Assembly: GCF_047238345.1 (NCBI RefSeq)
Contig: NZ_JBDFMQ010000001.1
Span: 3,472,001-3,536,000, forward strand
Length of the DNA: 64,000 bases
From: Shouchella sp047238345
GTDB taxonomy: Bacteria > Bacillota > Bacilli > Bacillales > Bacillaceae_D
Direction of reading: 5' to 3'
Position 1 is the stretch's first letter, and each line of letters opens with the position of its first letter. A program made the position numbers and the translations under genes. The notes under the pieces are model-generated. The model did not search any database. It saw only the letters and a program-made list of their open reading frames with translations, and had not been told where the DNA came from. Positions 17,481 through 26,581 of this stretch are shown piece by piece.

Positions 17481-17516
17481 TACAATCATCAAGAAGCATT
17501 TATGAAAGCGCTTTCT
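17481..17516 (+). promoter_or_regulatory. cre site (CcpA) and -10 box before the sugar-binding gene
   Basis: TGAAAGCGCTTTCT (17503-17516) matches the cre consensus TGAAAGCGCTTTCA at 13 of 14 positions. TACAAT (17481-17486) lies 16 bases upstream as a -10 box; the -35 box is weak. The arrangement predicts catabolite repression of the importer. Confidence 0.7.
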
Positions 17517-17540
17517 AAAATGTCTCATGGAGGGATTGTG

Positions 17541-18872
17541 ATGAAAAAAAAGATTCAAGCAGTCTTACTCGTCCCTATTGTCGCAAGTGTTTCTTTGCTA
17601 GCTAGCTGTGCGGATGAAGAGTCCGCAGGTGCAAACGGTGAAGTCGTCTTAACATGGCTTGTGCGCAGTGATCCAAACTTAATTGAATGGGAACATCGTG
17701 TTATTGACGCCTTTGAGGAAGAAAATCCAGGTATTCGTGTTCAGCTACAGACGATTCCTCAAGGAGAAATTGATCAAAAGCTGCAGACGATGATCGCAGG
17801 TGGCAACGTACCTGATGTGTGGTCGCCAAACTGGGCTGACTCTGGCTTTGGTAGTTACTATGCAATGGACGCGTTAAAAGATCTAAGTCCTTTTCTTGAA
17901 GAAGAACCTGACGTGTTAGATGGCATTGATGAAACCTTAACCGATGTGTATGAGATGGAAGATGGGGTTTATGGGATTCCGATTCTTTCGATGGGCTCGT
18001 TTCTTTATTACAATCGTGACCTCTTTGATGAAGCGGGTGTTCCTTATCCGCCTACTGATTGGAATGATGAAAGCTGGGATTATGATGCGATGATTGACGC
18101 CGCTCAAGCGATTACGCAAAACGATCTTCCTCCAACCCAGCGCGTTTATGGTGTGCTAGATGAAGATTCACCGAATAAAAATGCGTGGGCATTTGGTGGA
18201 GATTTCTTTGCTGATGAAGATTATGAAACGGGAACTTTATCAGAACCTGTCGTGACTGAAAACCCTCGAAATCGAGAGGCGATTCAACAGCGATCAGATT
18301 TAATTAATCTTCATGAAGTGATGCCTCCACAAAGTGAAATTGCCGCACTCCAGCAATTGAGTGATCCATTTCTTAGTGGCCGTGTTGGGATGGTGATGAA
18401 AGGTGGATGGGGCACGAAACAATATGCAGCAACCGAGCTGAACTGGGGATTAGCCGCCTATCCTTACACGAACGAAGAGCGCCAAATCTCGCTATACGTA
18501 GACCCTTGGTCGATTAGCGAAGGCAGCGAACACCCTGAAGAAGCTTGGGAATTCCTAAAATTCCTTCTCGATCCTGATAAAGCGGCAAAATGGATGGTGG
18601 AAATGACGTTAGAAAGTCCCGCCAACTCTGATTTGAAAGAGCTATGGTTCGAACTCATTTCTGAGCGGACCGGCATTCCTGTTGAAGACTTACGCATTGC
18701 AGAAGAAGGGGCCCTTCAATATGGTCGACCGACTGACAATCACCTTATTTCAAATTTTGCACCGGTCTTAAAACATCAAAACATGACGATTAATTCGATT
18801 TACGATCGACGGAAAACGGTTGATGAAGGCATGCGTGAACTTCAAGAAAATATTACGTCACTTACCTATTAA
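17541..18872 (+). CDS. Extracellular sugar-binding lipoprotein of an ABC importer
   Basis: A 443-residue family 1 solute-binding protein. The signal peptide ends L-L-A-S-C (Cys23), so it is anchored to the outer face of the membrane. The mature domain begins with V-V-L-T-W-L-V-R-S-D, contains P-D-V-W-S-P-N-W-A-D and ends with the typical W-E-F-L-K-F-L-L-D-P-D-K-A-A-K-W. ATG 17541 lies behind GGAGGG; the longer frame from 17400 would include the cre site and is rejected. It heads an operon with two permeases. The sugar is unknown; the nearby GH2 enzyme suggests a beta-linked oligosaccharide. Confidence 0.88.
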   Translation: MKKKIQAVLLVPIVASVSLLASCADEESAGANGEVVLTWLVRSDPNLIEWEHRVIDAFEEENPGIRVQLQTIPQGEIDQKLQTMIAGGNVPDVWSPNWADSGFGSYYAMDALKDLSPFLEEEPDVLDGIDETLTDVYEMEDGVYGIPILSMGSFLYYNRDLFDEAGVPYPPTDWNDESWDYDAMIDAAQAITQNDLPPTQRVYGVLDEDSPNKNAWAFGGDFFADEDYETGTLSEPVVTENPRNREAIQQRSDLINLHEVMPPQSEIAALQQLSDPFLSGRVGMVMKGGWGTKQYAATELNWGLAAYPYTNEERQISLYVDPWSISEGSEHPEEAWEFLKFLLDPDKAAKWMVEMTLESPANSDLKELWFELISERTGIPVEDLRIAEEGALQYGRPTDNHLISNFAPVLKHQNMTINSIYDRRKTVDEGMRELQENITSLTY

Positions 18873-18892
18873 CAGGATAGGAGGGAAACTCT

Positions 18893-19828
18893 ATGGAATC
18901 GAGCACATCGCCAAAGCAAAGTCGTAAACCACTTAAACGTACATCAATTGGGGCTAAGCGTGAGGAAAAATACTTCTGGCTGTTCATTTCTCCATGGATA
19001 CTCGGCTTTACAGTCTTTATCGCAGGGCCAATGATCGCTTCCCTTTATTTTAGCTTTACTGACTATGCCATCATGGGAGAAGCGACATTTGTGGGGTTCC
19101 AAAACTTTATGAATCTCTTTTCTGACCCTTTGTTCTATCGCTCGTTATTTGTGACAACCGCCTATGCAGCCCTAGCTGTTCCGTTTACGATTATTTTGGC
19201 CATTGCCCTCGCTTTATTGCTTAATGCAAAAATAAAAGGTCAGGCGTTTTTCCGCACATTCTTTTATGCGCCTTCGATTATTTCTGGCGTATCGGTGGCA
19301 TTTCTCTGGATGTGGATTTTAAACCCGCAATTTGGGATCGTCAATTCATTTTTATATGAAGTGTTTGGCATTACCGGTCCTGGTTGGTTTACAGACCCTT
19401 ATACGGTGATTCCATCTTTTGTGCTAATGCAGCTTACAGCAGTCGGCAGCACGATGATTATTTTCTTAGCAAGTCTGCAACAGTTACCAAAAGAACTTTA
19501 TGAAGCCGCAGTCATTGATGGTGCGAGTGCTTGGCGACGGTTCCGAAATATTACCGTTCCGCTTATTTCGCCGATAATCCTTTTCAATGTCATCATTTCC
19601 ATTATTGCATCCTTTCAAATCTTCACCCAAGCGTACGTCATTACGGATGGTGGTCCTGACTGGATGAGTTACTTCTATGTGTATTATTTATTTGAAACAG
19701 CATTTTTCCAAAATCGCATAGGCTACGCTTCTGCACAAGCATGGATTTTGTTTATCCTCATCTTTGTTCTTACGTTCTTAGCGCTATATGTTTCCCGTAA
19801 AAACGTTCATTACGAATACGATAAATAA
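18893..19828 (+). CDS. Sugar ABC transporter permease (first subunit)
   Basis: A 311-residue permease of the MalF/UgpA/LacF type with six main membrane segments after a basic N-terminus. The EAA loop is Y-E-A-A-V-I-D-G-A-S-A-W-R-R-F-R-N-I-T-V-P-L. It starts 20 bases after the binding-protein gene behind AGGAGGG and should pair with the next permease to form the membrane channel. No ATPase follows, so an unlinked MsmX-type ATPase is expected. Confidence 0.92.
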   Translation: MESSTSPKQSRKPLKRTSIGAKREEKYFWLFISPWILGFTVFIAGPMIASLYFSFTDYAIMGEATFVGFQNFMNLFSDPLFYRSLFVTTAYAALAVPFTIILAIALALLLNAKIKGQAFFRTFFYAPSIISGVSVAFLWMWILNPQFGIVNSFLYEVFGITGPGWFTDPYTVIPSFVLMQLTAVGSTMIIFLASLQQLPKELYEAAVIDGASAWRRFRNITVPLISPIILFNVIISIIASFQIFTQAYVITDGGPDWMSYFYVYYLFETAFFQNRIGYASAQAWILFILIFVLTFLALYVSRKNVHYEYDK

Positions 19829-19846
19829 TCCAAGGAGGTCAAGCAG

Positions 19847-20713
19847 ATGAAGCATTTGTTTAACAAAACCCATTACGCTCCTGGCGAGTTATCAAAGGGA
19901 GGAAAAATCCTGACGTACGCTGGTTTACTTGCTTGTCTATCTTTGTTTTTGTTTCCCGTCGTATGGATGGTTTTTACATCGGTTAAGACGCTTGATGAGA
20001 TTGTTGCAAATCCACTCTCTTTTTTTCCTGATACCTGGAATTGGTCCAACTATCTTGAGGTCTTTCAGAATCACCCTTTTGCCACGTACCTCTGGAATAC
20101 ATCGTGGTATACCGTTGTGACCGTAGTCAGCACCGTCTTTTTCTCAGCGATGATTGCGTTTGGCTTTGCTCGCTTTCGTGCCAGAGGGCAAACATTCTTG
20201 TTTGCCATCGTGTTAAGTACAATGATGCTTCCTCAGCAAGTTGTGATGATTCCGCAATATTTGCTTTTCAACTCCATTGGCTGGGTTGACTCCTATTTAC
20301 CATTGACCGTACCCGCCATTGCCGGAAGTGCCTTTTTAATATTCTTATTACGGCAGTTTTATCTCGGCTTACCAAAGGAACTCGATGAAGCCGTAACCAT
20401 TGATGGTGGTGGCTATCTCACGATTTTCTTCCGGATTATCCTCCCACTTTCCTTACCAGCAATGGCAACAGCGGCGATTATTGAGTTTATGTTCCGTTGG
20501 AATGATTTAATGGGACCGCTCATTTACTTAAATTCTCAAGAGCTTTATCCGCTGTCATTAGGTTTAGCAAACTTCACTGCTGCATATGCTGCCACACCTT
20601 GGCAACTACTTATGGCTGCATCGGTGATGGCTGTGCTGCCACCGCTCATTCTATTCTTTTTTGCGCAAAAATATTTTATTCAAGGGGTTGTTATATCAGG
20701 CACAAAAGGCTAG
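19847..20713 (+). CDS. Sugar ABC transporter permease (second subunit)
   Basis: A 288-residue permease of the MalG/AraQ/UgpE type with six membrane segments. The EAA loop reads L-D-E-A-V-T-I-D-G-G-G-Y-L-T-I-F-F-R-I-I-L-P-L. CAAGGAGG precedes the ATG, 18 bases after the end of the first permease. It is the last gene of the importer operon; a terminator-like hairpin follows 13 bases after its stop codon, separating it from the triterpene cyclase gene. Confidence 0.92.
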   Translation: MKHLFNKTHYAPGELSKGGKILTYAGLLACLSLFLFPVVWMVFTSVKTLDEIVANPLSFFPDTWNWSNYLEVFQNHPFATYLWNTSWYTVVTVVSTVFFSAMIAFGFARFRARGQTFLFAIVLSTMMLPQQVVMIPQYLLFNSIGWVDSYLPLTVPAIAGSAFLIFLLRQFYLGLPKELDEAVTIDGGGYLTIFFRIILPLSLPAMATAAIIEFMFRWNDLMGPLIYLNSQELYPLSLGLANFTAAYAATPWQLLMAASVMAVLPPLILFFFAQKYFIQGVVISGTKG

Positions 20714-20726
20714 ACGCATGGGTAAC

Positions 20727-20758
20727 AGGCAGATTCTTACGAGAGTCTGTCTTTTTTC
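20727..20758 (+). terminator. Terminator after the sugar importer operon
   Basis: AGGCAGATTCT pairs with AGAGTCTGTCT (three G-T wobbles) around TACG, followed by a T run. Confidence 0.75.
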
Positions 20759-20827
20759 TTTCCATCGGCATGACAGCTTTTCCGACTGAATATGTTGTAG
20801 AAACGACAGTTCGGAGAGAGGGATCCC

Positions 20828-22708
20828 ATGAAAATTGATGAAGCAATCGAACGGTTGGTAACGAGGCTTCAAGAAGATCAGCAGGAAGATGGCTCGTGGC
20901 AGTACCCGTTTGAAGCAGGCACCTTCACAGATGCATATATGGTTATTTTGCTGAGAACGTTAGAGCAGGATGACGAGACACTCATTCAAGCGTTGGTGAA
21001 CCGGATGCTGCACGTGCAAGAGGAAAATGGTGCTTGGAAGCTTGTCCAAGATGAAGAAACCGGAAACCTGACAACGACAGTCGAGTGCTATTATGCCATT
21101 TTGTATTCAGGCTATGTCAAAAAAGAGGATCCTCGAATGAAACGCGCGAAGGCATTTATTTTAAAAAACGGCGGCCTTGAACAAACTACGTTGTTAACAA
21201 AATTTGTCCTTTTGCTAACAGGTCAATATCGTTGGCCAACCTTTTTTCCTGTTCCCATTGAATTGATCCTTTTACCGATCGCCTTTCCATTTAACTTATT
21301 TAGTATGTCTGTTTACGGACGTGCACATATGGTTCCGCTTCTTGTCGCAGCAGACAAGAAGCTGGAAGTAAAAACGGCGAGAAGTCCAGACTTGTCGGAC
21401 TTACATGGGCATTCAAGACATGACCCTTTTTTAGAATGGGCAGAAGGGGACGATTCACGTAAACTGCATGGAACCATTCACTATTTAGTGAAAAAAGTAA
21501 CGAACCTTCCAGAAAATCTTCATCAACTCGCGATCAGTCGCGCAAAACAGTATATGATGAGCGCAGTTGAGAAAGACGGGACGCTTTTCAGTTACTTCAC
21601 CTCCACTATGTTTATGATTTTTGCCCTGCTTGCTCTTGGACATTCTAAGAAAGATCCTCTTATTCAACAGGCAGTAAACGGGCTCAAATCATTTCAAACA
21701 ACTGTTAATGGGCACGCTCACATTCAGTTTACGACGGCGTCCATTTGGAATACGTCTTTAATTAGTTATGCCCTCCAAGAAGCGAACCTGAAGCCTGAAG
21801 ACACAACAATTAAAAAAGCAACCGAATACCTACTCGCTAAACAACATCACAAATATGGTGATTGGGTCGTTCACAATCCTGCTGTTAAACCCGGTGGCTG
21901 GGGATTCTCAACGGTGAATACGATTCAGCCTGATCTTGATGACACGACTTCTTCCCTTCGCGCCCTAACAGCATCTGCGATAAAAGATAAAGACCTACTC
22001 GAAGCGTGGAAACGGGGAATGGCTTGGACATCCTCTATGCAAAATAAAGATGGTGGGTGGGCTGCTTTTGAAAAAAATACAGACAGTCGCTTACTTGCCT
22101 TACTCCCAATTCAAGAAAGTAAGGGCATTTTAACGGACCCTAGCACACCTGATTTAACAGGCAGAACCATGGAGTTTATTGGAAATTTCGCACATACGAA
22201 AGACAATCATTCGGCTCTTAAAGATGGCGTACGATGGTTAAAAAAGAATCAGCAGAAAGACGGGTCTTGGGAAGGGCAATGGGGCGTTAACTATATTTAT
22301 GGTACGTGGGCTGCATTAACGGCTCTTGATGCAGCAAATGTCTCGTCTAAACAATCGACTATAGTAAAAGCGGTTAAGTGGCTAAAATCAATCCAGCTTG
22401 ATGATGGTGGCTGGGGAGAGTCTTGCTTAAGCGATCGCCACAAGCGCTACAAATCTCTCTCGGCAAGTACCCTTACGCAAACGGCTTGGGCGGTAGATGG
22501 CCTTATTGCTGTCTCTGAATTTCCCGATAAATCCATTCGTGACGGCATCCGCTATTTACTTGCTCATATTGAAAAACACCCGTGGACAGAGGATTATCCT
22601 GTAGGCAAGGGACTAGCCGACAGGATTTACTTTCACTACCATAGTTACCGTCATTTTTATCCGTTGCTCGCATTAGCCCACTACCGGAAAAAGTTTAAGA
22701 ATGTGTAG
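20828..22708 (+). CDS. sqhC: Squalene-hopene / sporulenol-type triterpene cyclase
   Basis: A 626-residue terpene cyclase of the SHC family, close in length to B. subtilis SqhC (sporulenol synthase, acting on tetraprenyl-beta-curcumene). The catalytic acid motif D-L-D-D lies at residues 369-372. QW-type repeats Q-x-x-x-G-x-W stabilise the double alpha-barrel, for example Q-E-D-G-S-W near 20, Q-N-K-D-G-G-W, Q-Q-K-D-G-S-W and Q-L-D-D-G-G-W. The product is a cyclic isoprenoid such as hopene or a sporulenol. It has its own ribosome binding site (GGAGAGAGG) and terminator, and no squalene synthase gene nearby, so precursor supply is encoded elsewhere. Confidence 0.93.
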   Translation: MKIDEAIERLVTRLQEDQQEDGSWQYPFEAGTFTDAYMVILLRTLEQDDETLIQALVNRMLHVQEENGAWKLVQDEETGNLTTTVECYYAILYSGYVKKEDPRMKRAKAFILKNGGLEQTTLLTKFVLLLTGQYRWPTFFPVPIELILLPIAFPFNLFSMSVYGRAHMVPLLVAADKKLEVKTARSPDLSDLHGHSRHDPFLEWAEGDDSRKLHGTIHYLVKKVTNLPENLHQLAISRAKQYMMSAVEKDGTLFSYFTSTMFMIFALLALGHSKKDPLIQQAVNGLKSFQTTVNGHAHIQFTTASIWNTSLISYALQEANLKPEDTTIKKATEYLLAKQHHKYGDWVVHNPAVKPGGWGFSTVNTIQPDLDDTTSSLRALTASAIKDKDLLEAWKRGMAWTSSMQNKDGGWAAFEKNTDSRLLALLPIQESKGILTDPSTPDLTGRTMEFIGNFAHTKDNHSALKDGVRWLKKNQQKDGSWEGQWGVNYIYGTWAALTALDAANVSSKQSTIVKAVKWLKSIQLDDGGWGESCLSDRHKRYKSLSASTLTQTAWAVDGLIAVSEFPDKSIRDGIRYLLAHIEKHPWTEDYPVGKGLADRIYFHYHSYRHFYPLLALAHYRKKFKNV

Positions 22709-22744
22709 GGAAACATTGACCTCGTTTTCACATTTTCGGCACAT

Positions 22745-22778
22745 AAAGCTACCGTTTTGGTAGCTTTAGTTTTCTTTT
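22745..22778 (+). terminator. Terminator after sqhC
   Basis: AAAGCTACC pairs with GGTAGCTTT around GTTTT, followed by AGTTTTCTTTT. Its right side overlaps the end of the convergent gene. Confidence 0.8.
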
Positions 22779-23155
22779 ACGTAAGTGATCCAGTCTCCTG
22801 ATTTGATCGGGTTAGAGATATGCTGGAAAAAATCGGTTGCGATATAGCCGTACGCTTGGACAACTTCGTCCTTATGTACGACGTCCATGACGATTCGCTC
22901 GTACTCGTTCCCTTCTTGGCGACCTTCTTCATATCCTTCTAATCGATCAATAGCTTTTAACATATTTACGGAAACGATATAAAGCTCACCTTGAATAAAC
23001 TGCCCTTTCTTATTTCGTGCAATTGGATAGCCGTAAGGCGTAGCATGCAACTCTCCTTCTACCGCACATCCCACCCCTATACATTCTGCACCTTTTAAGA
23101 AACCAGCGTTTGAACCACCTTTTCGCAACGTACCGTATACAAATAATAGATTCAT
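22766..23155 (-). CDS. Gamma-glutamylcyclotransferase-like (AIG2/GGCT) protein
   Basis: A 129-residue protein of the GGCT/AIG2 fold. It starts N-L-L-F-V-Y-G-T-L-R-K-G-G, the phosphate-loop-like motif of the family, and has D-R-L-E-G-Y-E-E-G where the catalytic Glu is expected. G-Y-P-I-A-R and Q-G-E-L-Y-I-V are also typical. The role could be gamma-glutamyl amine or peptide turnover. I chose ATG 23155 because the family motif follows at once; the longer frame to 23215 adds an unrelated basic tail. Confidence 0.82.
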   Translation of the reverse strand: MNLLFVYGTLRKGGSNAGFLKGAECIGVGCAVEGELHATPYGYPIARNKKGQFIQGELYIVSVNMLKAIDRLEGYEEGRQEGNEYERIVMDVVHKDEVVQAYGYIATDFFQHISNPIKSGDWITYVKEN

Positions 23156-23248
23156 CTTATGGTCACTACACCTTTTTAGTATCGATCTTAGCGGTTTTTT
23201 TATTAAACACAACAAAAAGCAGCCATTGACTGCTTTTCGTATGTGGTT

Positions 23249-24850
23249 TTATCTCGACTTTACAATTTCGTCACGTAACGCTCGCTTTAAAAATTTTCCG
23301 ACAGACGTTCTCGGTAGCTGATCCATAAAAATAACGTCGTCTGGGAGCCACCATTTCGCAAATTGTTGCGCTAAATAGTCGTTAATCTCTTCTTTCGTCG
23401 CGCTTTGTCCTTCTTTAAGAACCACACACGCAACGGGGCGCTCTTGCCATTTCTCATGAGGAACGGCCACGACCGCCGCTTCGAGAACAGCTTCATGACC
23501 CATTATCGCATTTTCTAAATCAACAGATGAGATCCATTCTCCTCCACTTTTAATTAAATCTTTTGTACGATCGACGATTTTTATTGACCCTTCTTCATCG
23601 ATTGTTGCAACATCACCAGTATGAAGCCAGCCGTCACGAAAAGCTTGGTCACTTCGATCATCTTCATGGTATTGATCTGCAATCCACGGCCCACGGATTA
23701 GCAACTCCCCCATTTCCTTGCCGTCCCACGCAATTTCTCCATTTTCATTCACGCCTTTAAGATCAATTAACGGAACAGCCATTCCTTGTGTAGCACGTAC
23801 GTTAAACCGATCGGCTTCGTCCCAATTTTGTTGATGGCTTTTTAAGCGTGAATAGGAAACGATCGGTGATGTTTCAGTCATGCCGTATGCATGAAAAAAC
23901 GGCACCTTAAGCTTTTTCTCAAAGGTTTCAATCATACTTTTTGGCGCAGCAGAACCACCGCAAATGACTGCACGTAAGCTACTTAAATCATAGTTTCCTT
24001 TTTGAACGACCTGTAGCAAGCCGAGCCAAATAGTCGGAACGCCGCCTGTAAATGTAACTTTTTCGTTTTGAATTAACTCCGCTAATAATTGTGGCGTGAA
24101 TTGAGGACCAGGAAGCACTTGCGTTGCCCCGTAAAACGTTGCGCTAAACGGCAGTCCCCACGCGTTTACATGGAACATCGGAACGACTGGCATACACACA
24201 TCATTCTCTGAGAGTGCCGTAGTATCAACCATTCCTTGAACCAGGCTATGAAGGGTAATCCCTCTGTGTGAATAAAGAACCCCTTTAGGCTTTCCTGTTG
24301 TAGCAGATGTGTAGCACATTGCCGCGGGTTCATGTTCATCAAGGTCGTCTAAAAACGGAAACTGCGGATTCCCTTTTTCAAGTAATGATTCATAAGAATA
24401 AAGCGGACGTAGCGTTGATTCGGGTAGTTGCTCTTTATCTGTCATGACAATAAACGTATGGACAGTGGTCAACTTATCTTGAACCGCTTCTATTACTGGC
24501 AATAGATCTTCATCAATAAGAAGAATTCGATCTTCAGCATGATTAATTACGTACACAAGATGGTCGGCAGATAATCGCATATTAATCATATGCAAGACCG
24601 CCCCAATTCCAGGAGCAGCAAAATATGCTTCTAAATGGCGATGATGATTCCAGGCTACAGTTCCAACTCGCTCACCTCGTTTAAGACCAAGCTCTGTCAA
24701 AATACTTGCTAAAGCTCGTGTGCGCTTGCCAATTTCTTTGTACGATAACCTGTGAGTCTTGTCTAGTGTTCTTGAAATGACTTGCTTTGTTGGAAAATAT
24801 CGTTCCGCACGTTCAAGCATTGGCGGAATGGTTAACGGTGTATTCATCAT
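23249..24850 (-). CDS. Fatty acyl-CoA synthetase (AMP-dependent ligase)
   Basis: A 533-residue ANL-superfamily enzyme that activates a medium- or long-chain fatty acid to its CoA ester with ATP. The AMP-binding P-loop is Y-T-S-A-T-T-G-K-P-K-G near residue 180; Y-G-M-T-E-T-S-P, W-L-H-T-G-D-V-A, R-T-K-D-L-I-K-S-G-G-E-W and the C-terminal catalytic Lys in G-K-F-L-K follow in order. It resembles AlkK-type ligases. GGGAAGGGG stands ten bases before the first ATG. It is a single-gene unit, and no beta-oxidation genes are adjacent. Confidence 0.92.
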   Translation of the reverse strand: MMNTPLTIPPMLERAERYFPTKQVISRTLDKTHRLSYKEIGKRTRALASILTELGLKRGERVGTVAWNHHRHLEAYFAAPGIGAVLHMINMRLSADHLVYVINHAEDRILLIDEDLLPVIEAVQDKLTTVHTFIVMTDKEQLPESTLRPLYSYESLLEKGNPQFPFLDDLDEHEPAAMCYTSATTGKPKGVLYSHRGITLHSLVQGMVDTTALSENDVCMPVVPMFHVNAWGLPFSATFYGATQVLPGPQFTPQLLAELIQNEKVTFTGGVPTIWLGLLQVVQKGNYDLSSLRAVICGGSAAPKSMIETFEKKLKVPFFHAYGMTETSPIVSYSRLKSHQQNWDEADRFNVRATQGMAVPLIDLKGVNENGEIAWDGKEMGELLIRGPWIADQYHEDDRSDQAFRDGWLHTGDVATIDEEGSIKIVDRTKDLIKSGGEWISSVDLENAIMGHEAVLEAAVVAVPHEKWQERPVACVVLKEGQSATKEEINDYLAQQFAKWWLPDDVIFMDQLPRTSVGKFLKRALRDEIVKSR

Positions 24851-25028
24851 AATGCCAAAACCCCTTCCCTCTCTATGTATGCGTTTTCAAATCCTTATCT
24901 ATTATTCTACCAACCACTCAGAAAACAAGCAATTTATATTTATAAGATTCTTAATTTAGTCAATTTCACAACATCAAATTAATGCGAAAAAGGCGTACAA
25001 TCCATTAAATTGACGATCCTACCAAACC

Positions 25029-25058
25029 ATAAAAAAAAGAAACTCTAAGCAGAGCTTC
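25029..25058 (-). terminator. Terminator after the Wzz/kinase/phosphatase operon
   Basis: On the minus strand GAAGCTCT pairs with AGAGTTTC around GCTT and is followed by a long T run (25029-25038). Confidence 0.8.
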
Positions 25059-25071
25059 TAGCAATTGATCG

Positions 25072-25845
25072 TTAAAAGAACCCAAATAATTTCTTCTTTT
25101 TCTTCCCTACTCTTTCTGGAGGGTTTAAATAAATATGCTTATTTTCAATCATTAGTCGAGCGTTTTCTTGGTATTCGTACATCAGGTTTGAATCAAAGCG
25201 TTCTTCCACATAAGCATACGCTTCCCGCATTCGTAACGTACGATTTGCTGTGTTATGTACGTCAGAAGCAATCACGTGAACAAGGCTTGCTTCCATTAAT
25301 TCCTCGCTTAGCTTTTGGATATCCTTCCCAAAATAACCGGTTAAACTTGAGGACGTTAATTGCGCAAGTGCCCCATTTTTAATTAATTCATATAGCTTAT
25401 TAGGTGAGTCCATGATGACTTTATTACGCTCAGGATGAGCAATAACTGGGATGTACCCTTGAGAACCTAAATCATAAAACAACCGATTTGCGTAGACTGG
25501 AATATCGTTAGAAGGAAACTCAACGAGTACATATTTGCTGTTCCCTAAACTTAAACTCGCTCCCGAAGCCAAATCACTTTGGATGTCCCCATATAAACGT
25601 ATTTCTTGACCAGGTAAGACTGTTAAAGGAATCATTTGCTTTGCAAGCTCTTGATTTAGTTCCGCTACAGCATCATGTAAATGGGACCCATCTAAAAGTG
25701 GGAAGCTAGGATGCTGATGATGAGGCGTTGCCACCATTTTTGTAATGCCCACACTTACCGCTTCTTCGGCAATGGCAATACTTTCTTCAATGGTTTTAGC
25801 ACCATCATCTAGCCCAGGTAAGATATGACTATGAATGTCAATCAT
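25072..25845 (-). CDS. ywqE: Tyrosine-protein phosphatase, CpsB/CapC (YwqE) family
   Basis: A 257-residue metal-dependent phosphatase of the PHP fold. The N-terminal D-I-H-S-H-I-L-P-G-L-D-D-G motif and later A-T-P-H-H, A-H-P-E-R-N and A-S-D-V-H supply the His and Asp metal ligands. In B. subtilis YwqE dephosphorylates the tyrosine kinase YwqD and its targets. Here it is the last of three genes, 20 bases after the kinase, in the same order as the known kinase modules. A basic K-K-K-K-K-L tail ends the protein. Confidence 0.92.
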   Translation of the reverse strand: MIDIHSHILPGLDDGAKTIEESIAIAEEAVSVGITKMVATPHHQHPSFPLLDGSHLHDAVAELNQELAKQMIPLTVLPGQEIRLYGDIQSDLASGASLSLGNSKYVLVEFPSNDIPVYANRLFYDLGSQGYIPVIAHPERNKVIMDSPNKLYELIKNGALAQLTSSSLTGYFGKDIQKLSEELMEASLVHVIASDVHNTANRTLRMREAYAYVEERFDSNLMYEYQENARLMIENKHIYLNPPERVGKKKKKLFGFF

Positions 25846-25865
25846 CCAATTCGCCCCATTTCTTT

Positions 25866-26561
25866 TTATTGATAATAATAATATGTGTTTTGATCAATTG
25901 GTTTGTTATTTAAGACAACGCCAAGCAGGTTTGCTTTTGCTTTTTCAAGGTTTGCTTTTGCTTTTTCCAATTGATCGCGATCGGTTTTCCCACTTGAAGT
26001 CACAAGAATCGTCCCGTCCACTTTGCTTGATAAAATTTGTGCATCTGCTACAGCCATAACAGGCGGCGTGTCAACGATTACAACGTCAAAATTTTCGCTT
26101 GCTTCATTGATCACAAGCTCCATCATTTTAGAATTTAATAGCTCCGCTGGATTCGGCGGGATCGGACCACACGTTAATAAGCTAACGTTTTCGATAGATG
26201 TTTCTTGTGCAACATCAACAAGCTTGTGCTGTCTTGTTAATACATTTGTGAGACCATGCGTATTCATCACACCAAACGTATAATGTGCCGTTGGCTTTCG
26301 CATATCTGCATCAATTAATAAGACGTTCTGTCCATTTTGTCCCATAACAACAGCTAGATTCGAAGCGGTTGTTGATTTTCCTTCACCAGGACCTGCGGAT
26401 GTAATAAGTAATGTACGAATGTCAGTATCGATAGCGGAATATTCAATATTTGTACGGATATTACGGTATTGTTCAGTAATCGGCGAATGTTTACTTACAT
26501 CAGCGATTAGTTGTCGTTTCTTTTGTACTTGACCTTTTTTATTACGCGTTGACCTGGCCAT
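25866..26561 (-). CDS. ywqD: Bacterial tyrosine kinase, CpsD/CapB (YwqD) family
   Basis: A 231-residue cytoplasmic BY-kinase. Walker A is S-A-G-P-G-E-G-K-S-T-T near residue 55; Walker A' is L-L-I-D-A-D-M-R-K-P, and Walker B is V-I-V-D-T-P-P. The C-terminus has four consecutive tyrosines (residues 227-230), the autophosphorylation cluster. It needs the membrane partner encoded next upstream for activation. A short basic N-terminus precedes the conserved R-N-I-R-T-N motif. It should control polysaccharide synthesis and phosphorylate enzymes such as UDP-sugar dehydrogenases, by analogy with B. subtilis. Confidence 0.93.
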   Translation of the reverse strand: MARSTRNKKGQVQKKRQLIADVSKHSPITEQYRNIRTNIEYSAIDTDIRTLLITSAGPGEGKSTTASNLAVVMGQNGQNVLLIDADMRKPTAHYTFGVMNTHGLTNVLTRQHKLVDVAQETSIENVSLLTCGPIPPNPAELLNSKMMELVINEASENFDVVIVDTPPVMAVADAQILSSKVDGTILVTSSGKTDRDQLEKAKANLEKAKANLLGVVLNNKPIDQNTYYYYQ

Positions 26562-26581
26562 GAGTCACCTACTTTCTTAAA

